Source: Capilliphycus robustus (GTDB taxonomy: Bacteria; Cyanobacteriota; Cyanobacteriia; Cyanobacteriales; Microcoleaceae). Taken from it: DNA of 64,000 nt. Position numbers and translations under genes: made by a program. The stretch covers positions 62,001 through 126,000 of the forward strand of contig NZ_JAYGHR010000003.1 in the NCBI RefSeq assembly GCF_034932365.1. The letters run 5' to 3'. Of the stretch, positions 1 to 8,196 are shown piece by piece (positions within the stretch are counted from its first letter, which is position 1; each line of letters opens with the position of its first letter). Under the pieces are notes generated by a model. It searched no databases, was not told the origin of the DNA, and saw only the letters and a list, made by a program, of their open reading frames with translations.

Positions 1-1026
1 TCAGCGCAAGCCTGTCAAGCTAGTGCTGAAAGGACATGGAGTGCTATCGCCAGGTTCTTTGATAATTGCAAGAAAAAGGTTCCGGGCAAGAAAGGTTTTC
101 CTAAGTTTAAGAAGCATCAAACTCATGGCTCAGTCGAGTACAAAGTTGATGGATGGGTGTTATCGGATGACCGATTAACCATTACATTTAGGGATGGTTT
201 CAAAGCTGGAACTTTTAGAATGTGGGGAACTCGCGATTTGCATTTTTATCAAAAAAAGCAGATTAAACGAGTGAGTGTTGTGCGTCGAGCCGATGGATAT
301 TATGTTCAGTTTTCCATCGACCAAGAGCGAAATGAACAACATAAACCCACAAATCGGATGGTAGGCATAGATGTTGGTTTAAACTATTTCTACACTGACT
401 CTGATGGTAACAAAGTAGAAAACCCAAGGTTTTTGAGGAAAGCCGAGAAGTCTTTAAAACGCGCACAAAAACGTGTTTCTCGTAGAACTAAAGGGTCAAG
501 AAATCGCTTCAAAGCCATTAAGAAATTAGGTAAAACGCATCTCAAGATATCAAGGCGGCGTAAAGACTTTGCGGTAAAAACTGCTTGGGCGCTTATCCTG
601 TCGGCAGATTTGGTAGCCATTGAAGACCTAAAAGTGCGAAACATGGTTAAGAATCATCGTCTAGCTAAATCAATATCTGATGCTAGTTGGACGTTGTTTA
701 GGCAGTGGTTGGAATATTTCGGGAAAGTGTTTAACGTGCCAGTGATTGCTGTTGCACCTCATTACACTTCTCAAAATTGCTCCAATTGCGGACAAGAAGT
801 TAAGAAAACTTTGTCCACTCGCACACATCAATGCCCACATTGCGGTTATTTAGATGACCGTGACACAAATGCCGCCATTAATATTTTGATGAAAGCATTG
901 CAAGGGTTAGCACAACTACCGAGGGGCACTCGGAAAGTAACGCCTGGGGATGAGATGATCCACTGCTTAGAGGGAGAAATCCCAAAAAGTAAGGTTGCTC
1001 GTAGAGCCAGGAATTCTCATCAGTAA
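1..1026 (+). CDS. tnpB: TnpB RNA-guided nuclease of an IS200/IS605-type element, 5' end outside window
   Basis: The frame is open from base 1, so the first start visible inside the window (GTG at 157) is not the true start; about 52 further codons lie upstream of it. TnpB proteins are RNA-guided DNA endonucleases carried by IS200/IS605 elements. Seen: basic N-terminal region, RuvC-I Asp in GIDVGLN, RuvC-II Glu in AIEDLKV, a zinc ribbon CSNCG...CPHCG and the RuvC-III Asp in DDRDTNAA, so all catalytic parts are present. The stop is followed at once by the element's right-end hairpin. No tnpA is visible, so it may be a TnpB-only (IS1341-type) copy or tnpA may lie outside the window. The family call is firm; the full length is unknown. 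Confidence 0.93.
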   Translation, partial: SAQACQASAERTWSAIARFFDNCKKKVPGKKGFPKFKKHQTHGSVEYKVDGWVLSDDRLTITFRDGFKAGTFRMWGTRDLHFYQKKQIKRVSVVRRADGYYVQFSIDQERNEQHKPTNRMVGIDVGLNYFYTDSDGNKVENPRFLRKAEKSLKRAQKRVSRRTKGSRNRFKAIKKLGKTHLKISRRRKDFAVKTAWALILSADLVAIEDLKVRNMVKNHRLAKSISDASWTLFRQWLEYFGKVFNVPVIAVAPHYTSQNCSNCGQEVKKTLSTRTHQCPHCGYLDDRDTNAAINILMKALQGLAQLPRGTRKVTPGDEMIHCLEGEIPKSKVARRARNSHQ

Positions 1027-1076
1027 TGATGGGAATCCGCCTCCATAATCAAAGATTTGGAGGTGGAGGATGTCAA
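1027..1076 (+). mobile_element. Right end (RE) of the IS200/IS605-type element, likely 3' part of its omega RNA
   Basis: Directly after the tnpB stop lies GGGAATCCGCCTCC...GGAGGTGGAGGATGTCAA. CCTCCA at 1040-1045 can pair with TGGAGG further on (near 1058-1063), giving a subterminal hairpin. The closing GGATGTCAA occurs at two other TnpB remnants in the window (2785-2793 and, reversed, 59202-59210), which marks the shared boundary. In this family the omega RNA runs through this region and its guide is the flanking sequence, here starting about 1077. The exact cleavage point is inferred from the three-copy comparison. Confidence 0.7.
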
Positions 1077-1080
1077 GGTT

Positions 1081-1746
1081 ATGCACAAGCAACAGTTCAA
1101 GGTTTTCCAAAGTGCAAATGCTCTCAAGCACAATTTTGTTTCATCACTAGCTTTAGCTGGAGGTGTCGCGATCAGCTTGGGATTTATTAATATCATGCCG
1201 CTTCCAACTCATCGTTTTCAGTTTCAGCAACAAATTGGGGATCATCAACTCTCGGGCGTGTTTGAAGGAACAGACAAAAACGCCAATGGCCTGGTGGAAT
1301 TATCGGAGTTAGACTCCTTTGAAGCCAGTTGGGGCGACTATTCCTGGACGAAAGAAGATTTAGAAGTCTTTAGCTGGGGAGAAAAAGCAATCAGTCAAAA
1401 CCAAGAGAAAGTTTACGGTATCGAAGGACTGAACTTTTTCGCCCGAAGCCGCCAACAACTCAAATCCCAAGCTTTACAGGTTTGGAACCGACAAGTTAGC
1501 ACGCCTGAAGGTTCATCCGAGAATCAAGGTGTTTACGGAATCGAGTATGCCGCCAACACACCCGATAATACCTTATTTTCTCAAGAGCAACTGCCCTTAG
1601 TCGTTAACCCCCTCCAATCTCCGGCAGATGTCTCTGTGTTGATGATGTTACTCTTGGTTGGAAGCGCAGGTTTATTGGTTTTAAATCCCTGTTTTTATGG
1701 CAACAGCCCAGACGGTAAACCCTGTTCGAGTCAAGGAAAAATTTAA
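1081..1746 (+). CDS. Secreted or anchored protein with an EF-hand-like loop, unknown function
   Basis: Not recognised as a named family. The ATG at 1081 is preferred; a TTG at 1057 would start inside the transposon right end. The protein is about 221 residues. It has a hydrophobic stretch near residues 20-40 (SSLALAGGVAISLGF), then a calcium-loop-like segment TDKNANGLVELSEL resembling an EF-hand/dockerin loop, and a hydrophobic segment near the C-terminus (SVLMMLLLVGSAGLLVL) followed by a short polar tail. This fits an exported, membrane-anchored, possibly calcium-binding protein. Its native upstream region appears to have been replaced by the transposon end, so expression may depend on the element or be lost. 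Confidence 0.6.
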   Translation: MHKQQFKVFQSANALKHNFVSSLALAGGVAISLGFINIMPLPTHRFQFQQQIGDHQLSGVFEGTDKNANGLVELSELDSFEASWGDYSWTKEDLEVFSWGEKAISQNQEKVYGIEGLNFFARSRQQLKSQALQVWNRQVSTPEGSSENQGVYGIEYAANTPDNTLFSQEQLPLVVNPLQSPADVSVLMMLLLVGSAGLLVLNPCFYGNSPDGKPCSSQGKI

Positions 1747-1771
1747 AATTTGATCAACTCTTAGATCTTTG

Positions 1772-2365
1772 CTAGAGAACTCCTTTTGAACTGGGAATCG
1801 TTCCTGCACGTCGGGGATCAATTTCTACAGCCATTCGTAGCGATCGCGCTAAGGCTTTAAACGTCGCTTCAATAATGTGATGGGAATTAATCCCGTCTAA
1901 CTGACGAATATGCAGAGTCATCAAACTATTATTAGCCAGGGCGACAAAAAATTCTCGCACAAGCTGGGTATCATAGGTGCCAACCCGTTGAGTGGGAATC
2001 TCTAAGCCATAACTCAGATGAGGACGCCCAGAAAAATCCAACGCCACCTGAATTAAAGCTTCATCCAGGGGGGCGACAAAATGACCAAACCGAGTAATTC
2101 CAATGCGATCGCCTAAAGCTTTGGCGAGGGCTTGTCCGAGCGTAATTCCGACATCCTCATTGGTGTGGTGATCATCTATTTCTAGATCTCCGACGGCTTG
2201 CACCTGCAAATCTATCAAGCCGTGAGAGGCGATTTGCTGCAACATATGATCGAGGAAAGGAATGCCTGTGTTGGCTTGACAGGTGCCGATACCGTCTAAA
2301 TTCACTGTTACGGTGACATCGGTTTCCTTGGTTGTCCGTTTGACGGTTGCTGTGCGGGGACTCAA
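1772..2365 (-). CDS. hisB: Imidazoleglycerol-phosphate dehydratase
   Basis: Catalyses dehydration of imidazoleglycerol phosphate to imidazoleacetol phosphate, the sixth step of histidine biosynthesis, in the cytosol. The 197 residues match the usual monofunctional HisB length. The two manganese-binding repeats are visible: DDHHTNEDV at about 64-72 and SHHIIEATFK at about 161-170. The start is a TTG at 2365; an in-frame TAA lies three codons upstream (2372-2374), with only a CTG between, so a non-ATG start is forced. No other his genes are adjacent, as is usual for dispersed his genes in cyanobacteria. The identification is very secure. Confidence 0.97.
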   Translation of the reverse strand: MSPRTATVKRTTKETDVTVTVNLDGIGTCQANTGIPFLDHMLQQIASHGLIDLQVQAVGDLEIDDHHTNEDVGITLGQALAKALGDRIGITRFGHFVAPLDEALIQVALDFSGRPHLSYGLEIPTQRVGTYDTQLVREFFVALANNSLMTLHIRQLDGINSHHIIEATFKALARSLRMAVEIDPRRAGTIPSSKGVL

Positions 2366-2513
2366 GATCAGTTAAAAGGTAAACTGTACAACTCTTATTC
2401 TACAAAACTTTCAACCTACAAGCTTACCAAGAGAAGCAGGTTTAGAGCAAGGTCGTTCACGACGGATTATTTTATGCTAACATAAGTTTATCGTGGCTCG
2501 ATGCCGATAATCT

Positions 2514-2750
2514 ATGCTTGTGTATGAAATGAAGCTGCAAGGAACCCAATACCAGTACAGAAAGTTAGACGAAGCTATCCGTACTGGTAGGTTTGTTCGT
2601 AACAGCATCATCAAAGCATGGATAAATATATCTGTTTTGAAAATACCGTCGGGCAGACGGAAATCAACGCCTCCCGAGAGACTGATCTCTGCTTGGGCGG
2701 GGAAACCCAATCCTTGTAAGTCAACTCATAGAAAGAGGAAGCCCAAATAG
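2514..2750 (+). pseudogene. Internally deleted TnpB remnant
   Basis: A 78-codon frame begins like a TnpB N-terminus (MLVYEMKLQGTQYQYRKLDE, then a RxxRFVRNSIIKAW segment) but jumps after about 40 residues to what looks like a basic TnpB C-terminal tail (STHRKRKPK). The RuvC and zinc-ribbon parts are absent, so it cannot be a nuclease. It is followed by a right-end hairpin (2758-2793) of the same type as that at 1027-1076. Together these form a small non-autonomous TnpB derivative of the palindrome-associated type. Whether the short frame is translated cannot be judged. Confidence 0.7.
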
Positions 2751-2757
2751 TGATGTT

Positions 2758-2793
2758 TGGAATCTCCGTTGTTTACGACGGAGAGGATGTCAA
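2758..2793 (+). mobile_element. Right-end hairpin of the TnpB-derived element
   Basis: CTCCGTTG TTTA CGACGGAG (2764-2783) forms an 8-bp stem with one G-T pair and is followed by AGGATGTCAA, the same closing motif as at 1067-1076. Apart from a C-to-G change in the stem it matches the reversed right end at 59202-59240, so it belongs to the same element family. Confidence 0.75.
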
Positions 2794-2936
2794 TAGACTT
2801 ATTGATGGAATAGTTGAAGGTATTAATAACAAACTGAAATTGCTAAAACGTTGTGGATTTGGCTTGAGGAATTTTAGTAATGCGTGAATTAAGAGCTTTA
2901 CTCTTCTGGCATTTGCCTAAAAATTTAGCACAGTAA
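2794..2936 (+). pseudogene. ISL3-like transposase C-terminal remnant, frameshifted
   Basis: Starting immediately after the TnpB right end, one frame reads (R)LIDGIVEGINNKLKLLKRCG and then GFGLRNFSNA before a TGA. A shifted frame then continues ELRALLFWHLPKNLAQ to a TAA at 2934-2936. The order 'EGINNK.K..KR.G.G..NF.N' then 'LR.LL.WH' is typical of the C-terminus of ISL3-type DDE transposases. The rest of that gene is missing. The TnpB derivative therefore sits directly against, and probably inserted into, an older dead insertion sequence. Family assignment is from motif memory only. Confidence 0.55.
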
Positions 2937-2991
2937 CTACGGAAGACCCGAAATCTTAGACTTGTCCTCAGAAACCGGGTTGATTTAGGGC

Positions 2992-3438
2992 TTAATTAGC
3001 CTCAGCCTCCACTTGAATCATTTCAACATCCTCAATCGCTTGACCCTGATGGACTAAATCTTGATGATCGTTGGTACTTAAACTGACTCGCAGTTGATTT
3101 TGTCCGGGTTTGAGGGTGCTGAGATAATACCAATTCCCATAAATTCTCGTTATTTTTTCCCCATTCACATACAAGTGAGCGTGTCCTTCTCCGGGGCGGG
3201 CGTCGCGGCTGGCCTGTTCGGGGGCAAAGCGGAAATTCGAGACTTTGACTTCAAGATTCCATCCTCTAACGTTATCAGGATGAACCACTAAATCAACGGT
3301 TGGAATGGGTTGACCCTCGGGAATTTCCATCGGTTCGTGAGGGTGATTTCCCTGAGATTCGTGAGTCAGTCCTAGTCGATTTCCAGTGACAATCATCGCG
3401 ATCGCCATCACAATTGTTATCCAATATTTCGCGCTCAT
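2992..3438 (-). CDS. Exported conserved protein with GEGHAHLYVNG motif
   Basis: The start is placed at the ATG giving MSAKYWITIVMAIAMIVTG, a plausible signal peptide or N-terminal anchor; a longer frame to 3468 adds ten residues without improving this. The mature part (about 120 residues) contains HPDNVRGWNLEV, FRFAPE and GEGHAHLYVNGEKITR, followed by YYLSTLKPGQNQLRVSL, a pattern of small beta-sandwich periplasmic proteins similar to DUF4399. The His-rich N-terminal part (HESQGNHPHEP) and the GHAH motif could bind metal, but no function is established. It is monocistronic as far as can be seen. The family link is tentative. Confidence 0.72.
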   Translation of the reverse strand: MSAKYWITIVMAIAMIVTGNRLGLTHESQGNHPHEPMEIPEGQPIPTVDLVVHPDNVRGWNLEVKVSNFRFAPEQASRDARPGEGHAHLYVNGEKITRIYGNWYYLSTLKPGQNQLRVSLSTNDHQDLVHQGQAIEDVEMIQVEAEAN

Positions 3439-3641
3439 CTCACAACGCAACTCCTCTATCTGCAACAATCGCTATAAAAGCAATAGAGGGATTGTAAGTC
3501 GCAGGTTAAAGCGCGTCAAAAGACAGGCTGTCAAAGTTCAATCTATTCAACTAAAATAGGGGCTTTAAACAACTTATAACAGCCTGTAAGCCTGTTGAAA
3601 TCCAGGTTTGATCAATTCAGAGGTTCAACCCATTAAGTTTG

Positions 3642-4535
3642 TTAAATTTCCGCATAAGCCCGTTCAACTAAACGACGAGCCAGGGTTTGAATTCCCGTAT
3701 GTTCATAATAATTGGTACTCATATCCAGGAATGCACCCAAATAGTCCAATTTGTCATCGCTAAATTCTACAAAACCTTGCAAGCTATTAGCAACATTTGT
3801 AGGGGTAATACCGCGATCGCTGACAAAATCTCCCATCCAACCGGAAACCGAAGAAAACGCTTCTCCAATAAAGCCCAACTTACTACTTTTACTCTCCCCA
3901 GGAATTGCGTCTTCCATTTCTTTGAAGCCAGGGTTTTCCTCTAAGTCTGAAGGGGAAAGTCGTTCGATCCATCCTGAAACAGCTTGTATAAAATCAGGCC
4001 CCAAAGGAATTAACCCATCAAAACAAACTAAAGCCGCCATCCGCATCAAAGCGTCCCCGCTATAATCCCCCAAAGATCCAACAAAGTCACCAATACTATC
4101 TCCCGGAATGCCATTGATCGCACAGAAACCCAATAATTCCCCAACAACTTTCAGTGAGAGATCTATCGTTTGGGCTTTGGCGGGTTTGGGAGTCAGACTC
4201 GTCAACAAACCTCCCACCAGAGGAATTTTGCCTCCCACCATATTGGCAAGGGTAGCCGTACCGATCGCCCGACCCGATCCGCTAATCGTTTGATAAAGCC
4301 ACAAAGCCCGTTGATAGCCTTCTGACTTATCATTGAATAGGATTACAGCGCGATCGCGGATTTGCTGAATTAGGTCTTCGTCGTCTTCTCCGGTAACAGT
4401 ACGGATAGTATTGTCAAACCCGACCAAATTATCCCATTCCCCCGGAATCACAAAATCTAGGGCGTGTAGGGCTTTAATCGTAATATTATTGTCTTTGGGA
4501 AGCTCATCGACCAACGTAATAATGGATTGGCTCAC
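3642..4535 (-). CDS. Conserved cytosolic protein of unknown function
   Basis: Not recognised as a named family, though it resembles conserved hypothetical proteins of filamentous cyanobacteria. The GTG at 4535 is chosen because AAGGA lies 8 bases upstream; the longest frame (TTG at 4586) has no such site. The protein is about 297 residues, largely helical, with no signal peptide. Notable segments are HALDFVIPGEWDN, RALWLYQTISGSG, a GGxxPLVGGLL turn-rich stretch, and KLDYLGAFLDMSTNYYEHTG near the C-terminus. It lies about 93 bases downstream of a lipoprotein gene on the same strand (4629-5147), so the two may be co-transcribed. Confidence 0.75.
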   Translation of the reverse strand: MSQSIITLVDELPKDNNITIKALHALDFVIPGEWDNLVGFDNTIRTVTGEDDEDLIQQIRDRAVILFNDKSEGYQRALWLYQTISGSGRAIGTATLANMVGGKIPLVGGLLTSLTPKPAKAQTIDLSLKVVGELLGFCAINGIPGDSIGDFVGSLGDYSGDALMRMAALVCFDGLIPLGPDFIQAVSGWIERLSPSDLEENPGFKEMEDAIPGESKSSKLGFIGEAFSSVSGWMGDFVSDRGITPTNVANSLQGFVEFSDDKLDYLGAFLDMSTNYYEHTGIQTLARRLVERAYAEI

Positions 4536-4628
4536 AGTCGTTTTCCTTGTTAATAGAGGGTAGTTTTCTTCAGTGAATTCAACCAAAAAAAATCGATAAT
4601 TTCTATCGTTTTTCTGGCAATTTCGAGA

Positions 4629-5147
4629 TTATTTAACTCGGGCTAAACCCGTCAGATTAAAGTTTATTAACCATTCTTCGCGATCGCTTTCTGTAAAAGA
4701 ATCGGACTGAGAAGTGACTTTGACTTGATAGCGATCAGCAACTAAAATAGCGGTTGTATTTTTACCCTGAGTGACTGCGGGATATCCAGCAATCTTTTTA
4801 CTACTTTCTCGAAACTTAGAAACCGCACTGGGATTACTAGCAATATCATTAATAGAAAGTAAAGCTAAATCTGTACTCCCCTGTGACAATTTAGCTTGAG
4901 CAAACCCTGATTTTTCTTGACGATAAGTAACTTTATAGTCTCCCTCACTTTTCGGGAAGAATTTGTTAAACGAGCCTCCTGAGACAGGTTCAGCCGCTAT
5001 CGTTTTGTTGCCTCCTGAAGTCGGTTGACTCGTCGTTGGGGGAGCAGAAGTCGTCGTCGTCGAACTACAACCGGAAACAAACAGCGACAACGCTAACACA
5101 CAGGCGATGAGAATACTCGGTAAACGTTTGAAGATCATCATCATCAC
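4629..5147 (-). CDS. Small lipoprotein, unknown function
   Basis: An N-terminal MMMMIFKR stretch, a hydrophobic core and the lipobox LFVSGC (Cys about 27) followed by a Ser/Thr/Pro-rich linker mark a lipid-anchored exported protein of 172 residues. The globular part after residue 50 (FNKFFPKSEGDYKVTYRQEK and later TDLALLSIND) resembles small cyanobacterial lipoproteins without assigned function. The start is ambiguous among four consecutive Met codons and a preceding GTG. It is probably the first gene of a two-gene unit with 3642-4535. Lipoprotein status is secure, the role unknown. Confidence 0.78.
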   Translation of the reverse strand: MMMMIFKRLPSILIACVLALSLFVSGCSSTTTTSAPPTTSQPTSGGNKTIAAEPVSGGSFNKFFPKSEGDYKVTYRQEKSGFAQAKLSQGSTDLALLSINDIASNPSAVSKFRESSKKIAGYPAVTQGKNTTAILVADRYQVKVTSQSDSFTESDREEWLINFNLTGLARVK

Positions 5148-5258
5148 TCTCTGAGAAGGTAAAGGAACGGGAAAAATTATCCCTCTATTCTAGAACTCAA
5201 CGGCATCGTTGACATCTTCTTCTGGAGGGATTTAGACAGTCACCAGTAAAAAAGTCCT

Positions 5259-5400
5259 GTAGGGGCGGGTTCTGCAATGATCTCTGTTTCCCAGTAGTAA
5301 GTTAGGTCAACCAGCCCAACCCGATAACCGACTGGGGTGGGGGGCGGGTTTATACAGGTTATTTGTCAGAAACATACATCAATTGAGAACCCGCCCCTAC
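5259..5400. repeat. GGGCGGGTT / AACCCGCCC palindromic intergenic repeat, double copy
   Basis: GTAGGGGCGGGTTCT at the left is mirrored by AGAACCCGCCCCTAC ending at 5400, with a second internal GGGCGGGTTTA at about 5342. Copies with the same ends occur at 25056-25113 and 42373-42431. It is an interspersed hairpin-forming element, not a gene. Confidence 0.7.
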
Positions 5401-5418
5401 AAAACTCTTGCCTGTTGC

Positions 5419-5844
5419 CTATTGCCTGTTGCCTATTTCAAGTTGTTGGTTGAGAAATTTACCCCATTGAGCAGCCAGAGGAATTTCTGTAAAGGGAACC
5501 CGAACCGGAGTTGCTTCAAGTTTTAACTGAAATTCCAACTCGATCTCCTTACCCTTTTCTGGGGGAGAATCCAAATCAACCGAGTGATGATCAACGACGA
5601 GCCAAATTGATTGTACATCTTCTAACGACAGGGTTTGCAGATTAATCGGGCCTGTTCGCGTGGGTTTTCCCCAAGTCAGTTCAGTCCCTTTTAAACCCAA
5701 TACGGCATAGATATCATACTTGGCTTTTTCAAACGTCTTCGCCCATTCACGATAGGCTTCAACCTTTTGGTATTCATTCCAACCTGACCAGGCTAACCCA
5801 AAGAAAACAATCAGTAGCGGAAGCCATAACAAACCTCGTTCCAT
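5419..5844 (-). CDS. Membrane-anchored conserved protein
   Basis: A 141-residue protein with one N-terminal transmembrane segment (LLWLPLLIVFFGLAW, residues 5-19) and a soluble domain rich in beta strand predictions. Features include YDIYAVLGLKGTELTWGKPTRTGP and a SIWLVVDHHSVDL segment. No catalytic motif is seen. It starts with ATG at 5844 and diverges from the subtilase gene at 5969, with 124 bases between. Similar proteins are known only as conserved cyanobacterial hypotheticals; function is unassigned. Confidence 0.75.
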   Translation of the reverse strand: MERGLLWLPLLIVFFGLAWSGWNEYQKVEAYREWAKTFEKAKYDIYAVLGLKGTELTWGKPTRTGPINLQTLSLEDVQSIWLVVDHHSVDLDSPPEKGKEIELEFQLKLEATPVRVPFTEIPLAAQWGKFLNQQLEIGNRQ

Positions 5845-5968
5845 AGCTTACCCTGCATAAATTGGCACTCAATTCTCATTCGTTACTATATCGGGATAGA
5901 TACAATGGGAGAACTACGTTATTTGTCTGGGACTCTTTCGACGAATAACCCGTAACGCAGGATAACGA

Positions 5969-7825
5969 ATGATGAAAAGATTTTTTCTGCTGTGCTTATT
6001 CTTAATTGGGCTTGGCTGGGCCGTGTCTAGTTTCTCCGGTTTGGCTGCCCGAGGCACATATGATTCGATTGTACTAGACTTTCGCGAAGAGATTGGGCAA
6101 GCTGAGATTACGAATCAAATTCAGGCGATCGCTCAAAAGTATCAAGTGATTCCCTATCTCAACAGCGAATTCTCAACATCCGACAATATTTACATTGTTC
6201 GCGGTAACAAGCAACTGCTCAAATCCTTGAGAAAAGCTCAAGCGAAGAACACCGAATACATCGAACCCAACTATATCTACTCTATCGGTTACAGTACAGA
6301 CTTCGACAACGGCGTACTCTATGATGCTGTTCCTAGCACTGATGCTGTTCCCTTTTATGGTAGCATTCCCAACGATCCCCTTTACGGTCAACAGTGGAAC
6401 CTCCGCAGTATCAATATCGAAACCGCTTGGAGTGAAACTCATGGCGAAGGCGTAACTGTAGCGGTGATTGATACTGGAGTCAGTCAAGTTCCTGATTTAA
6501 AAGATACGGAATTCGTGGGCGGCTACGATTTTGTTAATGATCGCACGGAAGCGTCCGATGATAACGGTCATGGTACCCACGTCGCTGGAACGGTTGCCCA
6601 ATCAACGAATAACGGTTACGGTGTGGCTGGAGTTGCCTACAACGCGAAAATCATGCCGTTAAAAGTCTTAAGCGCAGGCGGTGGCGGTACGGTTGCTGAT
6701 ATTGCCGAAGCGATTAAATTTGCGGCAGACAATGGCGCTGACGTGATTAACATGAGTCTTGGTGGTGGCGGTGAAAGCCAGTTAATGCAAGAGGCGATTG
6801 ATTATGCTTATGACAAAGGCGTTGTCATTGTAGCGGCCGCCGGAAACTCTGGACAAAACGCAGCCGGATATCCTGCCCGTTATCCGAAAGTGATTGGCGT
6901 TGCGGCTTTAGATGCGACAGGCAAGAAAACCCCCTATTCCAATTTTGGGGCTGGGGTTGATATTGCTGCCCCGGGTGGGTTAACTGAGGGTGAAAATACA
7001 GCAGGCGGTATTCTCCAAGAAACCATTGATCTGACAACAGGCGGATCAACGTTTGCTGCATTTCAGGGAACCAGTATGGCATCCCCTCACGTTGCTGGAA
7101 TTGCCGCGTTAATTAAAGCATCGGGAATTACTGAACCCGAAGATGTTGCCCGTGTGATCAAAGAATCGGCCCGCAAGGTAGAAGAAGACCCCCTCAACCA
7201 TTTTGGTGCAGGTCATGTTGATGCGGGGAGTGCGGTACAACTGGCGCTAAAAGGACAAATTACCTTCCGTGACTTCTTCCGATGGTTGCGTGATAGCGGT
7301 TATCTCAATCCTCGTTTTTGGATCGATGGCGGCGCTGTGGCGTTATTACCGAAGATTGGCATGGTATTGGGTTCTTATTTATTGGCTTGGTTCCTGCGAA
7401 ATTACTTCCCCTTCCAATGGAGTTTTTCCATGATGAGTGGCTTGGTTGCAGGTTCTAGCGGTTTATTTTTCCTACGAGGATTCTATATCTTTGATCTTCC
7501 TCAATGGCCGATGCGAATGATGGGAAGTTCGCTGCCAGAATTGGGAAATGCGATCGCTGGAAATAGTCTATTAAACCCGATTTTTGCTAGTGTATTTATT
7601 CCGGCAATTCTCGTTGTTTTGTTCCTCGGACATCCAACTTGGAAATGGATCGCCATTGGTACGACTATCGGGGTTGCCAGTTGTTTAGGAGTTTCGGCGT
7701 TTATTTCTCCGGCTGTTTGGGGATTGGGTTCGGGAATAGTCGCCCAAAGCTTCCTCGCCGTTAATGCTTTGTTGTGTTTAGGATTGGCGTCTTTAGCCCT
7801 AAAAGCTGAAACAAGGACAATATAA
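5969..7825 (+). CDS. Subtilisin-like serine protease with a polytopic membrane C-terminus
   Basis: An S8 family peptidase of 618 residues. Signal peptide at 1-27 (RFFLLCLFLIGLGWAV), then an inhibitor-like propeptide region to about 125. The catalytic domain covers about 130-430 with Asp168 (VAVIDTGV), His201 (NGHGTHVAG), oxyanion Asn293 (AAGNSG) and Ser369 (GTSMASPH). After about residue 450 there are some five hydrophobic segments predicted to span the membrane, so the protease domain would face the periplasm while tethered. Ordinary secreted subtilases lack this tail. A 71-residue gene starts 3 bases after its stop and is surely in the same operon. The catalytic triad is intact. Confidence 0.95.
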   Translation: MMKRFFLLCLFLIGLGWAVSSFSGLAARGTYDSIVLDFREEIGQAEITNQIQAIAQKYQVIPYLNSEFSTSDNIYIVRGNKQLLKSLRKAQAKNTEYIEPNYIYSIGYSTDFDNGVLYDAVPSTDAVPFYGSIPNDPLYGQQWNLRSINIETAWSETHGEGVTVAVIDTGVSQVPDLKDTEFVGGYDFVNDRTEASDDNGHGTHVAGTVAQSTNNGYGVAGVAYNAKIMPLKVLSAGGGGTVADIAEAIKFAADNGADVINMSLGGGGESQLMQEAIDYAYDKGVVIVAAAGNSGQNAAGYPARYPKVIGVAALDATGKKTPYSNFGAGVDIAAPGGLTEGENTAGGILQETIDLTTGGSTFAAFQGTSMASPHVAGIAALIKASGITEPEDVARVIKESARKVEEDPLNHFGAGHVDAGSAVQLALKGQITFRDFFRWLRDSGYLNPRFWIDGGAVALLPKIGMVLGSYLLAWFLRNYFPFQWSFSMMSGLVAGSSGLFFLRGFYIFDLPQWPMRMMGSSLPELGNAIAGNSLLNPIFASVFIPAILVVLFLGHPTWKWIAIGTTIGVASCLGVSAFISPAVWGLGSGIVAQSFLAVNALLCLGLASLALKAETRTI

Positions 7826-7828
7826 ACC

Positions 7829-8044
7829 ATGAAAATTCAAGGCAAAATTGAACACAAAGGGTTCGGAACTGGCGCTTGGGCGTTAGTGACGGATGACAAA
7901 ACTTACGAACTTAAAGATGCGCCTTCTGACCTGAAAAAGAAGGGGTTAAAAGTAGAGGTTGAAGGTGAAGTTCGTGAGGATGTTTTTACGACTGCAATGA
8001 TCGGCCCGGTGTTAGAAGTGAAAACCTTTAAAGTGAAGGAATAA
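7829..8044 (+). CDS. Small OB-fold-like protein (DUF5818-like)
   Basis: A 71-residue soluble protein beginning MKIQGKIEHKGFGTGAWALVT, with the regular pattern of a small five-stranded barrel: 'G.W.L....Y.L...P..L...G..V.V.G....'. Such proteins are annotated as DUF5818 or OB-fold-like. It begins 3 bases downstream of the membrane subtilase and is presumably translated from the same mRNA. No signal peptide, so it acts in the cytosol, opposite to the protease domain. Function unknown. Confidence 0.78.
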   Translation: MKIQGKIEHKGFGTGAWALVTDDKTYELKDAPSDLKKKGLKVEVEGEVREDVFTTAMIGPVLEVKTFKVKE

Positions 8045-8073
8045 TTTCAGGGTTGGTCGTTATTGAAGGGGTT

Positions 8074-8099
8074 TGTAGTTGTATTTCGGTACAGCTACA
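8074..8099. terminator. Hairpin between the subtilase operon and tetR
   Basis: TGTAGTTGTA - TTTCGG - TACAGCTACA gives a 10-bp stem (one G-T pair) with a 6-base loop, 30 bases after the last operon stop. It has no clear T-run, so terminator function is only probable. Confidence 0.4.
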
Positions 8100-8154
8100 G
8101 CCCTGACTACCGGATCAAAAATTCATTCCACTACAGAAACATTTCAGAGACCTC

Positions 8155-8184
8155 TTGACAGTCCATGACTCCGATCTGTTATAG
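8155..8184 (+). promoter_or_regulatory. Probable sigma70-type promoter of tetR
   Basis: TTGACA at 8155-8160, an 18-base spacer, then TTATAG at 8179-8184 (or TATAGT one base later). Transcription would begin about 8191-8193, so the palindrome at 8197-8208 would sit just after the start. Confidence 0.6.
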
Positions 8185-8196
8185 TAAAAGAGTTTA

